Of a DNA stretch of 64,000 bases, positions 36,703 to 46,496 are shown in pieces. Position 1 is the first letter of the stretch. Each line of letters opens with the position of its first letter. The stretch comes from Kocuria salsicia (GTDB lineage: Bacteria > Actinomycetota > Actinomycetes > Actinomycetales > Micrococcaceae), in assembly GCF_007681555.1 (NCBI RefSeq), contig NZ_VELE01000002.1:310001-374000 (forward strand), in the 5' to 3' direction. The position numbers were made by a program, and so were the translations under genes. The notes beneath the pieces are model-generated. The model did no database searches. It saw only the letters and a list, made by a program, of their open reading frames with translations, and had not been told where the DNA came from.

Positions 36703-38832
36703 TCAGCGGCGGCGGTTGCGCCGCTGGGAGAGGTGCTGCATCTGCTCGATGAACGGGCGCATGAGGTACTTGGCGAGCACCACGCCGGCGGCCAGCAGCA
36801 CGATCGAGGCCATGGCGTTGAGCAGCTCGGTGATCCCCTGCCCCGCGGTCTCGTTCTCCACCGTGATGGCGTACATGCCGCGGAAGAGTGTGAGCCCGGG
36901 CAGCAGGAACGTCATGGCGGGGATGGCCAGCACGGCCTGGGGGATGCGCGCGCGGGCCGCCAGCAGAGCCGCCACGCAGCCGCTGACCACCGCGGCCGCG
37001 CCTGTGGCCAGCCGCGCCCCGGGATCCACGAGACCGATCCCGTGGTAGACGAGCAGCCCGGCGAAGGCCGCAAGCAGTGCCGGCGGGATGTGCCGGGGCT
37101 TGGCCTGCATCAGCACCGCGACGAGCGCCGTGGAGACCAGCATGAAGACCACGTTGCGCAGTGCCCCCGCGGGAGTGAAGCTCGACTGTGAGATGTCGAT
37201 GCCCGGCACGTCCGCCAGTCGGACGGTCAGCGAGACGCCGATCGCGATCCCCGCCACGATGGCGAGGAATGCCATCGCGGTGGAGAGCAGCCGGCCCGCT
37301 GCGGTCACGGGGAAGCCGTTGATCGCGTCCTGCATGGTGGAGACCATGCGGGTGGTGGGCAACAACATGATGAGCCCACCGGCGATGACTTTCGGTGGGT
37401 ACAGCTCCACCCCCAGTGCGGAGATCACCATGGCGATCAGGGTGATCACCAGCGCGTTGGCGCCCAGGGAGAAGAACTCGGGGATCCGCCACGCGCCCAG
37501 CTTGGCCGTGACGAGCTGCACCACGGTGGCCGAGCCCATGGCCACCACCGCGCCCACGATCGTGCCGCCCAGCGCGAGGGTCAGGGTGCCCGCGGCGATG
37601 ATCGTCGCGGCCAGTACCATCCACCGGGGGTACGGCTTGGGGCGGGCGTTGATCTCCTTGAGCTCCCGCTCGGCCTCCCGCAGGGGCATCTCACCCTCGA
37701 TGATGCGGGTCACGAGCTGGTGGGAGTCGGCGAGACCGGCGTAGTTGTCCGTCCACGAGCGCACCACGCGCATCACGGTGTGGCTCGAGGTGGTGGAGTC
37801 CCCCCACGGGTCGTGCTCGTCCCGGTCCTGGGGGGACTCCTGGGACGGCGCGGCCCGGCGGTGCTCCGCCGTGGTGCCCGGGACCCCGTCGAAGGAGGTG
37901 GTCGGGTGGGCGCTCGAGCCGCCCTCGCCGCGGGCGTCCTTCGAGGTCGACGCTGCGCGGCCCAGCTTGCCCGTAGTGGTGCTCTCCGCCACGTAGTTGA
38001 TCGTCACGGACTGGTTGGTGATGTCCACGTCCAGGTTCTCCACCCCGTACGTGGCGCACACCGCGATGATCGCGTTCTCCACGTCCAGGGCGTCCGCACC
38101 GTAGTGGAACATGGTCTCGGCCAGGCGCAGGGCGAAGTTCAGGGTGCGCCGGGCCTGGCGCTCCGTGCTGTCGCCGAACTTGCGCAGGTGCTGGAACGGA
38201 GTGGCGGTGAGCCGGTCCACGACCCGCATGGGGGCGGTGGGCGCGGTGTCCCCCTGCACGAGCGAGCGCAGCAGGGAACGGGGCGCCCGGCTCGGCTTGA
38301 CCCTCGTGGCCGGGTAGGTGGCGCGAGGAATGGCGGTGGTGGCCGGTGCGATCTCGTGCGCGACCGTCTCGGGCCGCTCGACCGGGGACGTCGAGGCCGC
38401 CGCGCTGCGCCGCGAGACGCTGCCGATCGGCTCGGCCAGCGCTGCGGGGACCCCGCTGCGGTGGCCGCTGTCCGCCCGGTGCTCCGCGATCTGGCGCGGG
38501 GTGAGCACCGGCAGGGCGGTGGCCTTCGGCGACGCCGTGGCCGGAGTGTGCGTACCCGGGGCGTGCTTGTCAGGGAGGCGGGGCGTCGTCGTCGCGCCGG
38601 GAGCCGTGTGCGCGGCCACGCTGCACCGCTGCGCCTGTGCCGCCTGCTCCTCGGTGGGACGGGCGGTAGGCGCGATCCGGCGCCGCGGTGCCGTGCCCCG
38701 CACCGCGGCGTGCAGAGCGGTGTCCCCGCCAGGGCCGAAAGGCTCGCCGTTGACTCCCCCGGAGTCCCCAGACTCGCCCGAGGACGGGTACCCCTGGTGC
38801 GCCAGACGCGTCAGCTGATCGGTCACGCTCAC
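36703..38832 (-). CDS. Threonine/serine exporter, ThrE family, with long N-terminal tail
   Basis: 709 aa membrane exporter. Residues 1-230 are low complexity and probably disordered. Residues about 235-380 form the soluble ThrE N-terminal domain (LNFALRLAETMFHYGADALDVENAIIAVCATYG), interrupted by a Ser/Asp-rich insert. About ten hydrophobic segments follow, with ThrE-type NGFPVTAAGRLL and IPAMTFLLPGLTLFRGMYAI. GTG start at 38832 with GGGGAGG 10 nt upstream. The substrate is inferred from ThrE of Corynebacterium. Single gene. Confidence 0.88.
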   Translation of the reverse strand: MSVTDQLTRLAHQGYPSSGESGDSGGVNGEPFGPGGDTALHAAVRGTAPRRRIAPTARPTEEQAAQAQRCSVAAHTAPGATTTPRLPDKHAPGTHTPATASPKATALPVLTPRQIAEHRADSGHRSGVPAALAEPIGSVSRRSAAASTSPVERPETVAHEIAPATTAIPRATYPATRVKPSRAPRSLLRSLVQGDTAPTAPMRVVDRLTATPFQHLRKFGDSTERQARRTLNFALRLAETMFHYGADALDVENAIIAVCATYGVENLDVDITNQSVTINYVAESTTTGKLGRAASTSKDARGEGGSSAHPTTSFDGVPGTTAEHRRAAPSQESPQDRDEHDPWGDSTTSSHTVMRVVRSWTDNYAGLADSHQLVTRIIEGEMPLREAERELKEINARPKPYPRWMVLAATIIAAGTLTLALGGTIVGAVVAMGSATVVQLVTAKLGAWRIPEFFSLGANALVITLIAMVISALGVELYPPKVIAGGLIMLLPTTRMVSTMQDAINGFPVTAAGRLLSTAMAFLAIVAGIAIGVSLTVRLADVPGIDISQSSFTPAGALRNVVFMLVSTALVAVLMQAKPRHIPPALLAAFAGLLVYHGIGLVDPGARLATGAAAVVSGCVAALLAARARIPQAVLAIPAMTFLLPGLTLFRGMYAITVENETAGQGITELLNAMASIVLLAAGVVLAKYLMRPFIEQMQHLSQRRNRRR

Positions 38833-38950
38833 GTCGGATGAACCTCCCCTGCCGCCGCAGGTCCTACTCGTCTGTCATGTGGTGGCGCGCCCGCGGGTGA
38901 GCCGCGAGCGCGCCGTGGTGGCGGGGTGTCCGCTCAGGTGGGTGGCCGGC

Positions 38951-40033
38951 TCAGTAGAACGGCTGACCGGTGCGGCGCACCCAGAGCTGGCGCTGGACCT
39001 TCTCCGCCACGCTGGTCCACACAGCGTATTTCGCCCGGCTGAGCGGCTGGTCCCAAACTCCTACGTAGTCCACGACAGTCTTCGTGAAGCTCGTCTTGAA
39101 CAGCCCGAGCCCGTAGTAGTGGTGCTCCTTGTTCTTGAGCTGGTCCGAGGGCGGAGTGCCGCAGAAGTCGTACTGCACGATCCCGTGGTCCCGCTTCAGG
39201 TCCGTGATGGCGCTCCACTGCACCAGGTGGGAGTCGCCGTACTGCTTCCGGCGGGGCTTGGAGCCGCCGTCCTTGTACGTGCCCTTGTTCCCGTAGGCGA
39301 TCACGTACGCGCCCACGGAGGGCCTGCCGTCCTCGTACGTGAAGTAGAGCCGGCCCTGGCCGCGGCGCTCGAAGCCGGTCCAGAACGCCCTGTAGTAGTC
39401 GTAGGATCGCAGGTTCACCTTGGCGTTGCCCTGGCCCACGGAGTCCATGAGGGCGTACATGGCCCGCATGTTCTCCTCGGTCAGCGGCACCTGCTCCACC
39501 TCGCAGCCCTCACGGGTGGCGCGGCGCACGGCGTTGCGCCCGCGCGAGTGCAGGGACTTCAGCAGGGCCTTCTCGTCCATGTCCGTGTCGAGCACGGCGG
39601 TGGAGTCGTTGGGCTGGATCTCGAAGGACTTCACGAGTCCGCTGCGCGCCAAGACCCCGGCGGCGTAGTCCGAGGCGAGGATCTCGGGCTCGTACTTGAT
39701 GGCGAACACGCCGTGGGCGGCACCGGCCACGAAGCGCTCGTTGGCCGCGACGATGCCGGGGATGTCGTCCACGCTCGCCACGTCCGGGCCCTTGATCATG
39801 TACCAGAGCTTGCCGAGCACAGGAACGGACTTCTCCAGCACCAGGTTGTAGCTGGGCTGCGAGCCGTCCGTGGGTTCGTACACCACGTGCACCGGCTTCC
39901 AGCCGTGGTCCTTCTTGACCTCGGCGAACGCCTCGGACTGGAGCAGGTTGCCGCCCGAGGGGTTGGCGGTGACGTGGGAGTCCCACTCGGCTACTTCCTG
40001 GCCGGTCGCAAAACGTGCCGTGAATTCTCGCAA
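38951..40033 (-). CDS. FemX/FemAB-family peptidoglycan bridge-forming aminoacyltransferase
   Basis: 360 aa cytoplasmic enzyme that transfers an amino acid from aminoacyl-tRNA to the stem peptide of a cell-wall precursor. The two GNAT-like halves are visible; typical segments are SHVTANPSGGNLLQSEAFAEVKKDHGW, KSLHSRGRNAVRRATREG, and HHYYGLGLFKTSF near residue 310. In lysine-type peptidoglycans with alanine bridges (as in Kocuria) it would add L-Ala; that is inference. TTG start at 40033, AGGAG 10 nt upstream. Only one fem-type gene is present here. Confidence 0.9.
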   Translation of the reverse strand: MREFTARFATGQEVAEWDSHVTANPSGGNLLQSEAFAEVKKDHGWKPVHVVYEPTDGSQPSYNLVLEKSVPVLGKLWYMIKGPDVASVDDIPGIVAANERFVAGAAHGVFAIKYEPEILASDYAAGVLARSGLVKSFEIQPNDSTAVLDTDMDEKALLKSLHSRGRNAVRRATREGCEVEQVPLTEENMRAMYALMDSVGQGNAKVNLRSYDYYRAFWTGFERRGQGRLYFTYEDGRPSVGAYVIAYGNKGTYKDGGSKPRRKQYGDSHLVQWSAITDLKRDHGIVQYDFCGTPPSDQLKNKEHHYYGLGLFKTSFTKTVVDYVGVWDQPLSRAKYAVWTSVAEKVQRQLWVRRTGQPFY

Positions 40034-40123
40034 GGGTCTCTCACTCCTGTACCGCGGACGTGCTCTGACGTTGTCGGGCGGGCACCGCTGGGGCGCCGCC
40101 GCCTCACATGGTATCCCCCGGAC

Positions 40124-42046
40124 TCAGGCGAGCCCCGGGTCCCGGGTGCGGGAGTCCTCCGCCGGGTCCACGTGCTCCGCGTCCGGCGACGGGTCCCGCG
40201 TGGTGTGCTGCGCACCAGCCTCGGTGCCGGGCTGGCCCTCCGGGCGTCTGCTCGTGCCGGTCGTGGTGTCCTCGTCGCCCTGTCCCGCGCCCGACGCCGG
40301 TGTCGCCGCCCGTGTGCCTGTGCTCGCGGCGTCGTCGTGGTGGCTTTCGGCACCGACCGCCGCGCCACCCGCCGTGACCCGCTCGGGAGCATGGTCCACC
40401 GCGGGGATCACGCCACCGGGAACCAGGGGGCTGCGGTCGTTGAACACGTACTTGCCGGGGTGACCCGCGGTGAAGCGGTCCGGGTCCGCGTAGCGCCAGT
40501 CCTCGCCCCAGCCACCCTCCACGCCGTCGAAGAGCTCGCCCGGCTGCAGCCAGCGGTAGAGCGACTCGTAGGAGATGCTCTGGGTTGCGGTGACCTTGCG
40601 GCGCAGCATCTCGCGGGTGAGCTCCTCCGGGTGCTCGCAGCCCATGGTGGAGATGATCTGCCCCGCCTCCTGCACCGTGAGGCGGTGGTAGCGCTCCACG
40701 CGGTCACCCTTGTCCTCGACGTCCAGCGCCTTGTAGAGCTGCGGGTTCTGCGTGGTGACGCCCACCGGGCACTTGTTGGTGTGGCACGCCTGCGCTTGGA
40801 TGCAGCCCACGGCCATCATCATGGCGCGGGCACTCATGCAGAAGTCCGCGCCCTGGATGATGTGGCGCACGATGTCGTGCCCTGAGGTGATCTTCCCCGC
40901 GCAGCCGAGCTTGATGCGCTCGCGCAGCCCCGAGCCCACGAGCGCGTTGTGCATCAGGATGAGCCCCTCAACGAGCGGGGTGCCCACGTGGTCCTGGTAC
41001 TCCAGCGGCGCCGCACCGGTCCCGCCCTCGGAGCCGTCCACGACGATGAAGTCCGGGGTCACGCCCTCCTCGATCATGGCCTTGCACATGGCCAGCACCT
41101 CCACGCGCGAGCCCACGCACAGCTTGAAGCCGATCGGCTTGCCGTCCGAGAGCTCCCGCAGCCGGGCGATGAAACGGATGAGCTCCCGCGGGGTGGTGAA
41201 CGCCGAGTGGCTCGCCGGGGAGATGCACGTCTGTCCCACGGGCACCCCGCGCGCCTCGGCGATCTCCTCGGTCACCTTGGCCCCGGGCAGCACACCGCCC
41301 AGCCCCGGCTTGGCGCCCTGGGAGAGCTTGATGTTGATGGCCTTGACCTGCGGCAGGGTGGCCTTGCGGCGGAAGATCTCCGGGTCGAAGTTGCCGTCTG
41401 CGTCCCGCGTGCCGAAGTACCCGGAGCCGAACTCCCAGAAGATGTCGGCGTCGTGCGCCAGGTGGTACCCGGTCAGCCCGCCCTCGCCCGTCTCCTGCGC
41501 GAACCTGCCCTTCGCGGCGCCCTTGTTCATGGCGAGCACCGCGTTCTTGGACAGGGAGCCGAAGCTCATGGAGGAGATGTTGAGCAGGGAGGCGTCGTAG
41601 GGCAGGCGGCAGTCCGGCCCGCCCAGTCGCACGCGGTGCTCGTCCTCCGGCGCGGGTTTGGGGGCGATGGACTGCACGAAGTACTCGTAGCCCGGGGCGT
41701 TGACGTCAAGCTCCGTGCCGAACGCCTTGTCCCCCTTGAAGCCCTTGGCGCGGGAGTAGACGAGGGAGCGCTGGTCCCGGTCGAACGGCCTGCCGTCGTA
41801 GTTGCGCTCGATGAAGTACTGCTGGATCTCGGGGCGGATCTTCTCGAGGAAGAACCGCATGTGCCCCAGCACGGGGAAGTTGCGCAGGATCGAGTGCCGG
41901 CGCTGCGTGGCGTCGCGGACCCCCACGAGCAGCAGAGCGAGGCACACGACGGCGGGGATCCACCACCCCCAGGGACCGAGGACGGCCGCGAGGACCGTGA
42001 CGAGGGTGGCGGCTGCCAGACCGACCAGAATCAGAGAACGAACCAT
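40124..42046 (-). CDS. Membrane-anchored FMN-binding glutamate-synthase-like protein
   Basis: 640 aa. Two hydrophobic segments at residues 4-42, then the FMN- and Fe-S-binding part of the glutamate synthase large subunit: SSMSFGSLSKNAVLAMNKGA, KLSQGAKPGLGG, VVDGSEGGTGAAPLEYQDH, and the [3Fe-4S] cysteine set GCIQAQACHTNKCPVG. The amidotransferase half is absent, so it cannot be a complete glutamine-dependent synthase. The last 90 residues are disordered. Such stand-alone proteins are widespread but their reaction is not established. ATG at 42046. Confidence 0.88.
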   Translation of the reverse strand: MVRSLILVGLAAATLVTVLAAVLGPWGWWIPAVVCLALLLVGVRDATQRRHSILRNFPVLGHMRFFLEKIRPEIQQYFIERNYDGRPFDRDQRSLVYSRAKGFKGDKAFGTELDVNAPGYEYFVQSIAPKPAPEDEHRVRLGGPDCRLPYDASLLNISSMSFGSLSKNAVLAMNKGAAKGRFAQETGEGGLTGYHLAHDADIFWEFGSGYFGTRDADGNFDPEIFRRKATLPQVKAINIKLSQGAKPGLGGVLPGAKVTEEIAEARGVPVGQTCISPASHSAFTTPRELIRFIARLRELSDGKPIGFKLCVGSRVEVLAMCKAMIEEGVTPDFIVVDGSEGGTGAAPLEYQDHVGTPLVEGLILMHNALVGSGLRERIKLGCAGKITSGHDIVRHIIQGADFCMSARAMMMAVGCIQAQACHTNKCPVGVTTQNPQLYKALDVEDKGDRVERYHRLTVQEAGQIISTMGCEHPEELTREMLRRKVTATQSISYESLYRWLQPGELFDGVEGGWGEDWRYADPDRFTAGHPGKYVFNDRSPLVPGGVIPAVDHAPERVTAGGAAVGAESHHDDAASTGTRAATPASGAGQGDEDTTTGTSRRPEGQPGTEAGAQHTTRDPSPDAEHVDPAEDSRTRDPGLA

Positions 42047-42069
42047 GCTGGTCAGGCTACCCGCAGACG

Positions 42070-42109
42070 GCGGACACCGGGCCCTCCGTGAAGGAGACCC
42101 GGCGTCCGC
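42070..42109 (-). terminator. Terminator of the fru-pts operon
   Basis: Stem GCGGAC-CCGGG-CTCC with GGAG-CCCGG-GTCCGC, with small internal mismatches, 13 nt after the ptsH stop. Confidence 0.65.
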
Positions 42110-42122
42110 ACCGCGGGACGGC

Positions 42123-42404
42123 TCACTCGGCGTCGAGGTCCGTCTCGATGATTCCGGCGAGGTGCTCGAGGGCCGCCTCGGCGCCGTCGCCCTCGGCGGC
42201 GAGCACCACCTTGTCCCCGTGGGACGCGCCCAGGGACATCAGGGACAGCACGGACGCGGCGTCCATGCCTTCTTCGGCGTCCTCGCCCTCGGCGCGGATG
42301 GTGATCTCGAGGTTCTCGTACTCGCCTGCGGCCTCGGCGAAGATCGCGGCGGGGCGCGCGTGCAGGCCCACTCGGGAGGCCACGGTGGCGGTGCGTTCGG
42401 TCAT
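42123..42404 (-). CDS. ptsH: Phosphocarrier protein HPr
   Basis: 93 aa. Phosphorylated by EI on His15, in VGLHARPAA, and passes the phosphate to EIIA of FruA. The later SVLSLMSLG segment carries a Ser in the position of the regulatory Ser46, shifted to about residue 51, so HPr-kinase control is uncertain. AAGGAG precedes the ATG. It is the last gene of the fru-pts operon, 88 nt after ptsI. Confidence 0.95.
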   Translation of the reverse strand: MTERTATVASRVGLHARPAAIFAEAAGEYENLEITIRAEGEDAEEGMDAASVLSLMSLGASHGDKVVLAAEGDGAEAALEHLAGIIETDLDAE

Positions 42405-42492
42405 TGTCGTACTCCTTGTTCTTCGGTGTTCTTCGGTGGTCGGGGTGGCGCGGCGGCGCTGCCCGGCTGTGGGCGAGGGCCGCCGCGCGGGT

Positions 42493-44226
42493 TCACAGTC
42501 CCAGGTCCGCGAGCACGGGCAGCTCGGCCCGCACCGCCTCCTTCGCCTCCTGGGCACTCGTCGCGTGCAGCGCAAGCTCCGCGAGCCGCCGGGCCTCAGC
42601 GGCGTCCACGCGGGCGAGGACGGCGGAGACCGCGGCAAGGGACCGCGGGCTCATGGACAGCGTGTCCGCCCCCAGTCCCACGAGGACCACGGCCAGCGCC
42701 GGGTCTGCGGCAGCCTCGCCGCACACGCCCACGTTCTTGTGCTCCGCGCCGCGCTCGGAGGCCTGTGCAGCCCCTCGCGCGGTGGCCTGGATCATCCGCA
42801 GCACAGCAGGCTGCCACGGGGAGTTCAGATTGGCCAGGGAGCCGAGCATGCGGTCCGCGGCCATCGTGTACTGCGTGAGGTCGTTGGTCCCCAGCGACAC
42901 GAAGTCCACGCGCTCCAGGATCTGTTCCGCGGTGATCGCGGCGGCGGGAGTCTCCACCATGACGCCGCTGACCTTCAGACCCGCCGCGACCACGAGGTCG
43001 TGGAAGCGGGCTGCCTCCCCCACGGTCGCGATCATGGGAGCCATGACCCACACGTCCGCGGTGCTGCGCTGCTTGGCGACGGCGATCGCCTCGAGCTGGC
43101 GCTCCAGCACGCCCGGGGTGGTCCAGTCCGTGCGGTAGCCGCGCACGCCCAGCGCGGGGTTGGGCTCGGTGGCGTCCGTGAGGAACGGCAGGGGCTTGTC
43201 CGCGCCTGCGTCGAGCGTGCGCACGACCACCTTGCGCCCAGGGAACGCCTCGAAGACCTCGGTGTACGCATCCGCCTGCTCCTCCACGGTGGGCTCGCTG
43301 TCCCGGCCCAGGAAGCAGAACTCGGTGCGCAGCAGGCCCACGCCCTCCGCACCGGCCTCCGCGGCGGCCCGGGCGTCGTCGCCCGTGCCCACGTTGGCGA
43401 GCAGCGGGACCACCGTGCCGTCCGAGAGCGCGCCGCGCCCGGCGAAGGACGCCAGCTGCTCGGACGCGCGCTGCCACGCCCGCACGGCCTCCTGCTCGGT
43501 CTCCCCGGGGGCCACGACAACGGTCCCTGCGGCACCGTCCACGAAGACGGGCGCTTCCCCGGCGACGTCGAGCACACCCTCGACCGCCACCACGGCCGGC
43601 AGTCCCAGGTTGCGGGCCAGGATGGCGGTGTGCGACTGCGGGCCGCCGGACGCGGTGACGAGCGCGACGACGACGTCCGGGTCCAGCACCGCGGTGTCCG
43701 CGGGTGCGAGGTCCTCGGCGGTGAGCACGAACGGCTCACGGCGTTGCGGCACCCCCGGGGCATCCTCACCGCGCAGCTCGGCGACGATGCGCGCCCGCAC
43801 GTCCTCGATGTCCGCGGCACGCTCAGCCATGTAGCCGCCCATGGCGCGCATCTGGTCCGCGTACGCGGTCGCGGCCTGCCACAGCGCGCGCTCCGGGCTC
43901 AGCCGCTGCTCCGTGACGAGCTTGCTCGCGTTCTTCACGAGCGCCTTGTCCCCTGCCATCAGCGCAGTGGCCTTGAGCACCTCCGCGGCGGACTCGGAAC
44001 GGGCCCGCGCGGCGCGCTCCTTCAGCCCCGCCTTCACGGCGAGCGCTGCGGCCTTGAGACGGTCAGCCGCGGTCTCCGCGTCCCCCTCCAGCGCCTCGTC
44101 CTCCGGCGGCTCGCTCACGGCGGGCGCCATGTGCACCAGGGGCGCGATGACGCGTCCCGGGCTGACGCCCACGCCGTGCAGCGTGTCCCGCCGCGGCTGC
44201 TCGTTCATCATGTCCTGCTCGCTCAT
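42493..44226 (-). CDS. ptsI: PTS enzyme I (phosphoenolpyruvate-protein phosphotransferase)
   Basis: 577 aa. Takes phosphate from PEP to the active-site His in GGPQSHTAILARNLGLP, near residue 198, and hands it to HPr. The PEP-binding barrel shows GLLRTEFCFLGRDS, MAPMIATVGEA, VETPAAA and SLGTNDLTQYTMAADR with the catalytic Cys in VGVCGEAAADP. The start MSEQDMMNE at 44226 has GGAGGT 9 nt upstream. It begins 5 nt after the fruA stop, so it is cotranscribed with the fructose system. Confidence 0.96.
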   Translation of the reverse strand: MSEQDMMNEQPRRDTLHGVGVSPGRVIAPLVHMAPAVSEPPEDEALEGDAETAADRLKAAALAVKAGLKERAARARSESAAEVLKATALMAGDKALVKNASKLVTEQRLSPERALWQAATAYADQMRAMGGYMAERAADIEDVRARIVAELRGEDAPGVPQRREPFVLTAEDLAPADTAVLDPDVVVALVTASGGPQSHTAILARNLGLPAVVAVEGVLDVAGEAPVFVDGAAGTVVVAPGETEQEAVRAWQRASEQLASFAGRGALSDGTVVPLLANVGTGDDARAAAEAGAEGVGLLRTEFCFLGRDSEPTVEEQADAYTEVFEAFPGRKVVVRTLDAGADKPLPFLTDATEPNPALGVRGYRTDWTTPGVLERQLEAIAVAKQRSTADVWVMAPMIATVGEAARFHDLVVAAGLKVSGVMVETPAAAITAEQILERVDFVSLGTNDLTQYTMAADRMLGSLANLNSPWQPAVLRMIQATARGAAQASERGAEHKNVGVCGEAAADPALAVVLVGLGADTLSMSPRSLAAVSAVLARVDAAEARRLAELALHATSAQEAKEAVRAELPVLADLGL

Positions 44227-44231
44227 GGTTC

Positions 44232-46454
44232 TCACACCTCCACTGTCTGTTTGGTCTGCGGGACGCCCGGGACCTCACCCACGCTCTTCTCCACGTGACC
44301 GAAACGCTTGAGGACGGTCACCACCACGCCGGTGATCACGGTGCCCACCAGGATGGACGCCACGAACGCGAGGCGGCCGTCGATCACGGGCAGGATCCAG
44401 ATGCCGCCGTGCGGGGCTGCCGAGGTGACTCCGAACGCCATGGTCATGGCACCGGTGACCACACCGCCGAGCATGGATGCCGGGATCACGCGCAGCGGGT
44501 CCGCCGCGGCGAACGGGATCGCACCCTCGGAGATGAAGGACGCGCCGAGCAGCCACGACGTCTTGCCGTTCTCGCGCTCGGCCGCCGTGAAGTACTTGCG
44601 GCCCAGCACGGTCGAGGCCAGGGCCAGGCCCAGCGGGGGCACCATGCCGGAGGCGATCACGGTGGCCATGATCTCCTGCGGGGCGGTGTTGGTCGCAGTC
44701 GCGGCACCGAGGCCGGCCACGGCGAAGGAGTAGGCGACCTTGTTGATGGGACCGCCCAGGTCGGAGCACATCATCAGGCCCAGGACGGCACCCAGCGTCA
44801 CGGCGGACGCGCCGCTCATCCCGGCGAGCACGGAGGTCAGCCAGGTCATGAACATCGCGATGGGCCCGCCGATCACCAGGAACAGCAGTCCGCCCGCGAA
44901 CAGCGAGGCCAGCAGCGGGATGATCACCACGGGCATCAGCGAGCCGAGCCAGCGCGGGAGCTTGGGCAGGGTCAGCCAGTACGCGCACAGGCCCGCGAGC
45001 AGACCGCCCACGATGCCGCCGATGAAGCCCGCGCCCATGAAGTTCGCCACGAGACCGGCGGCGAAGCCCGGAGCGATGCCCGGACGGTCCGCGAGCCCGT
45101 AGGCGATGTAGCCCGCGAGCGCGGGAACCAGAAGACTGATCGCCAGGTTGCCGATCTTGAACAGCACGGCGCCGAGGTACATGCCCAGCGACACGTCGCC
45201 GAGATTGCCCAGCGTCGCGGTCCCCAGGATGTCGTCCGCCTGCTGGGCCACCAGCACGGGGTCCGCGATCATGAACGCGATGGCCATGAGCAGACCGCCC
45301 GCGGCCACGAACGGGATCATGTAGCTCACGCCCGTCATCACGGCCTTGCGGATGCGGGAGCCCCAGCCCTCGCTGCCCGTCACGGCCGCGGCGGCGTCGG
45401 TCCCGTCACCGGTGACCTTCGGTGCGCGGGGGTCGTCCGCGGCCGCGAGGGCCTCCTCGATCATCTCCCGCGGCTCGTCGATCCCCCGCTTCACGGCGGA
45501 GGCGATGTACGGCAGCCCCGCGAAACGGGTGCGCTCACGGACGTCCACGTCCGTGGCGAAGATGACGGCCTCGGCGGACGCGATCACCGCGGCGTCCAGG
45601 CGCGTGGCGCCCGAGGAGCCCTGGGTCTCGACCTGCAGGTCCACCCCCATCTCCTCGGCGGCGTTGGTCAGCGCGTCCGCGGCCATGTAGGTGTGCGCGA
45701 TGCCGGTGGGGCACGCGGTCACGGCCACGATGTGGCGCGGTCCGGCCGGCGCCTTCCCGGTTTCCGCGGCGGCCGCCCCGGTGCCGGCCGCGGCGGTTCC
45801 AGCTGCCGAGGTTCCTGCTCCGCTGGTCCCGGCGGCGTTGCTGCCGACCGCACTAATGCCGGCCGCTCCGGTGGCGGGAGTCCCCGCAGCTGCGGCGGCG
45901 GTCGAGCCGGCGGCGGCCGGTGCCCCCGTGCCCTGTGCGGCCGCGGCCCCCTCACCGGAGGTGCCCGCGGCGGTGGCCGCGGCGGCGTCGTCGGCCGGGG
46001 GCGCCAGCCCGAGGGCCCGGTCCACGATGTCCACGATCTCCTGCGGGGACTGCGCGGCGCGCAGCGACGCCACGAAGGGCTTTTTCATGAGCGAGCGGGC
46101 CAGCTTGGAGAGCAGCTTCAGGTGCTCCTGGTCCGCACCGGCCGGGGCCGCGATGAAGAAGACGATGTCCGCGGGACCGTCCTTCGCCCCGAAGTCCACG
46201 GCGGGGGCAAGCCGCGCCATGACGAGGGTCGCCTGGGTGACCGCCTCCGAGCGGCAGTGCGGGATGCCGATGCCGCCCGGGATGCCCGTGGCGTTCTTGG
46301 CCTCCCGCGCGAGCGCGTCCGCGGCGAGGGAGTCGGTGTCCTTCGCCCGCCCCTCGGCGTGCACGGTGGCGGCCAGTGCGCGGATCACGCTGTCCGTGGA
46401 TCCGCCCAGGTCCCGGTCCAGCAGGACCAGTCCGGTGTTGATGAGATCTGACAT
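44232..46454 (-). CDS. fruA: Fructose-specific PTS EIIABC component
   Basis: 740 aa membrane permease that imports and phosphorylates fructose to fructose 1-phosphate. EIIA at residues 1-150 with active His in GIPHCRSEAV near residue 66; an Ala/Gly/Thr-rich linker of about 85 residues; EIIB at 240-340 with phospho-Cys in VTACPTGIAHTYMAADAL; EIIC at about 365-725 with eight or more hydrophobic segments and EGAIPFAAADP. The linker is long for this family. It sits between fruK and ptsI. Confidence 0.95.
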   Translation of the reverse strand: MSDLINTGLVLLDRDLGGSTDSVIRALAATVHAEGRAKDTDSLAADALAREAKNATGIPGGIGIPHCRSEAVTQATLVMARLAPAVDFGAKDGPADIVFFIAAPAGADQEHLKLLSKLARSLMKKPFVASLRAAQSPQEIVDIVDRALGLAPPADDAAAATAAGTSGEGAAAAQGTGAPAAAGSTAAAAAGTPATGAAGISAVGSNAAGTSGAGTSAAGTAAAGTGAAAAETGKAPAGPRHIVAVTACPTGIAHTYMAADALTNAAEEMGVDLQVETQGSSGATRLDAAVIASAEAVIFATDVDVRERTRFAGLPYIASAVKRGIDEPREMIEEALAAADDPRAPKVTGDGTDAAAAVTGSEGWGSRIRKAVMTGVSYMIPFVAAGGLLMAIAFMIADPVLVAQQADDILGTATLGNLGDVSLGMYLGAVLFKIGNLAISLLVPALAGYIAYGLADRPGIAPGFAAGLVANFMGAGFIGGIVGGLLAGLCAYWLTLPKLPRWLGSLMPVVIIPLLASLFAGGLLFLVIGGPIAMFMTWLTSVLAGMSGASAVTLGAVLGLMMCSDLGGPINKVAYSFAVAGLGAATATNTAPQEIMATVIASGMVPPLGLALASTVLGRKYFTAAERENGKTSWLLGASFISEGAIPFAAADPLRVIPASMLGGVVTGAMTMAFGVTSAAPHGGIWILPVIDGRLAFVASILVGTVITGVVVTVLKRFGHVEKSVGEVPGVPQTKQTVEV

Positions 46455-46496
46455 GTCGGGCTCCTTGGGTGCGTCCCGTGGGGCGCGCTGGGGTGG

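Noticed and set aside
42050-42062. Iron-box-like sequence GGTCAGGCTACCC upstream of the glutamate-synthase-like gene
   Set aside because: Matches 11 of 13 core positions, but flanks do not match and the palindrome is weak; treated as chance.
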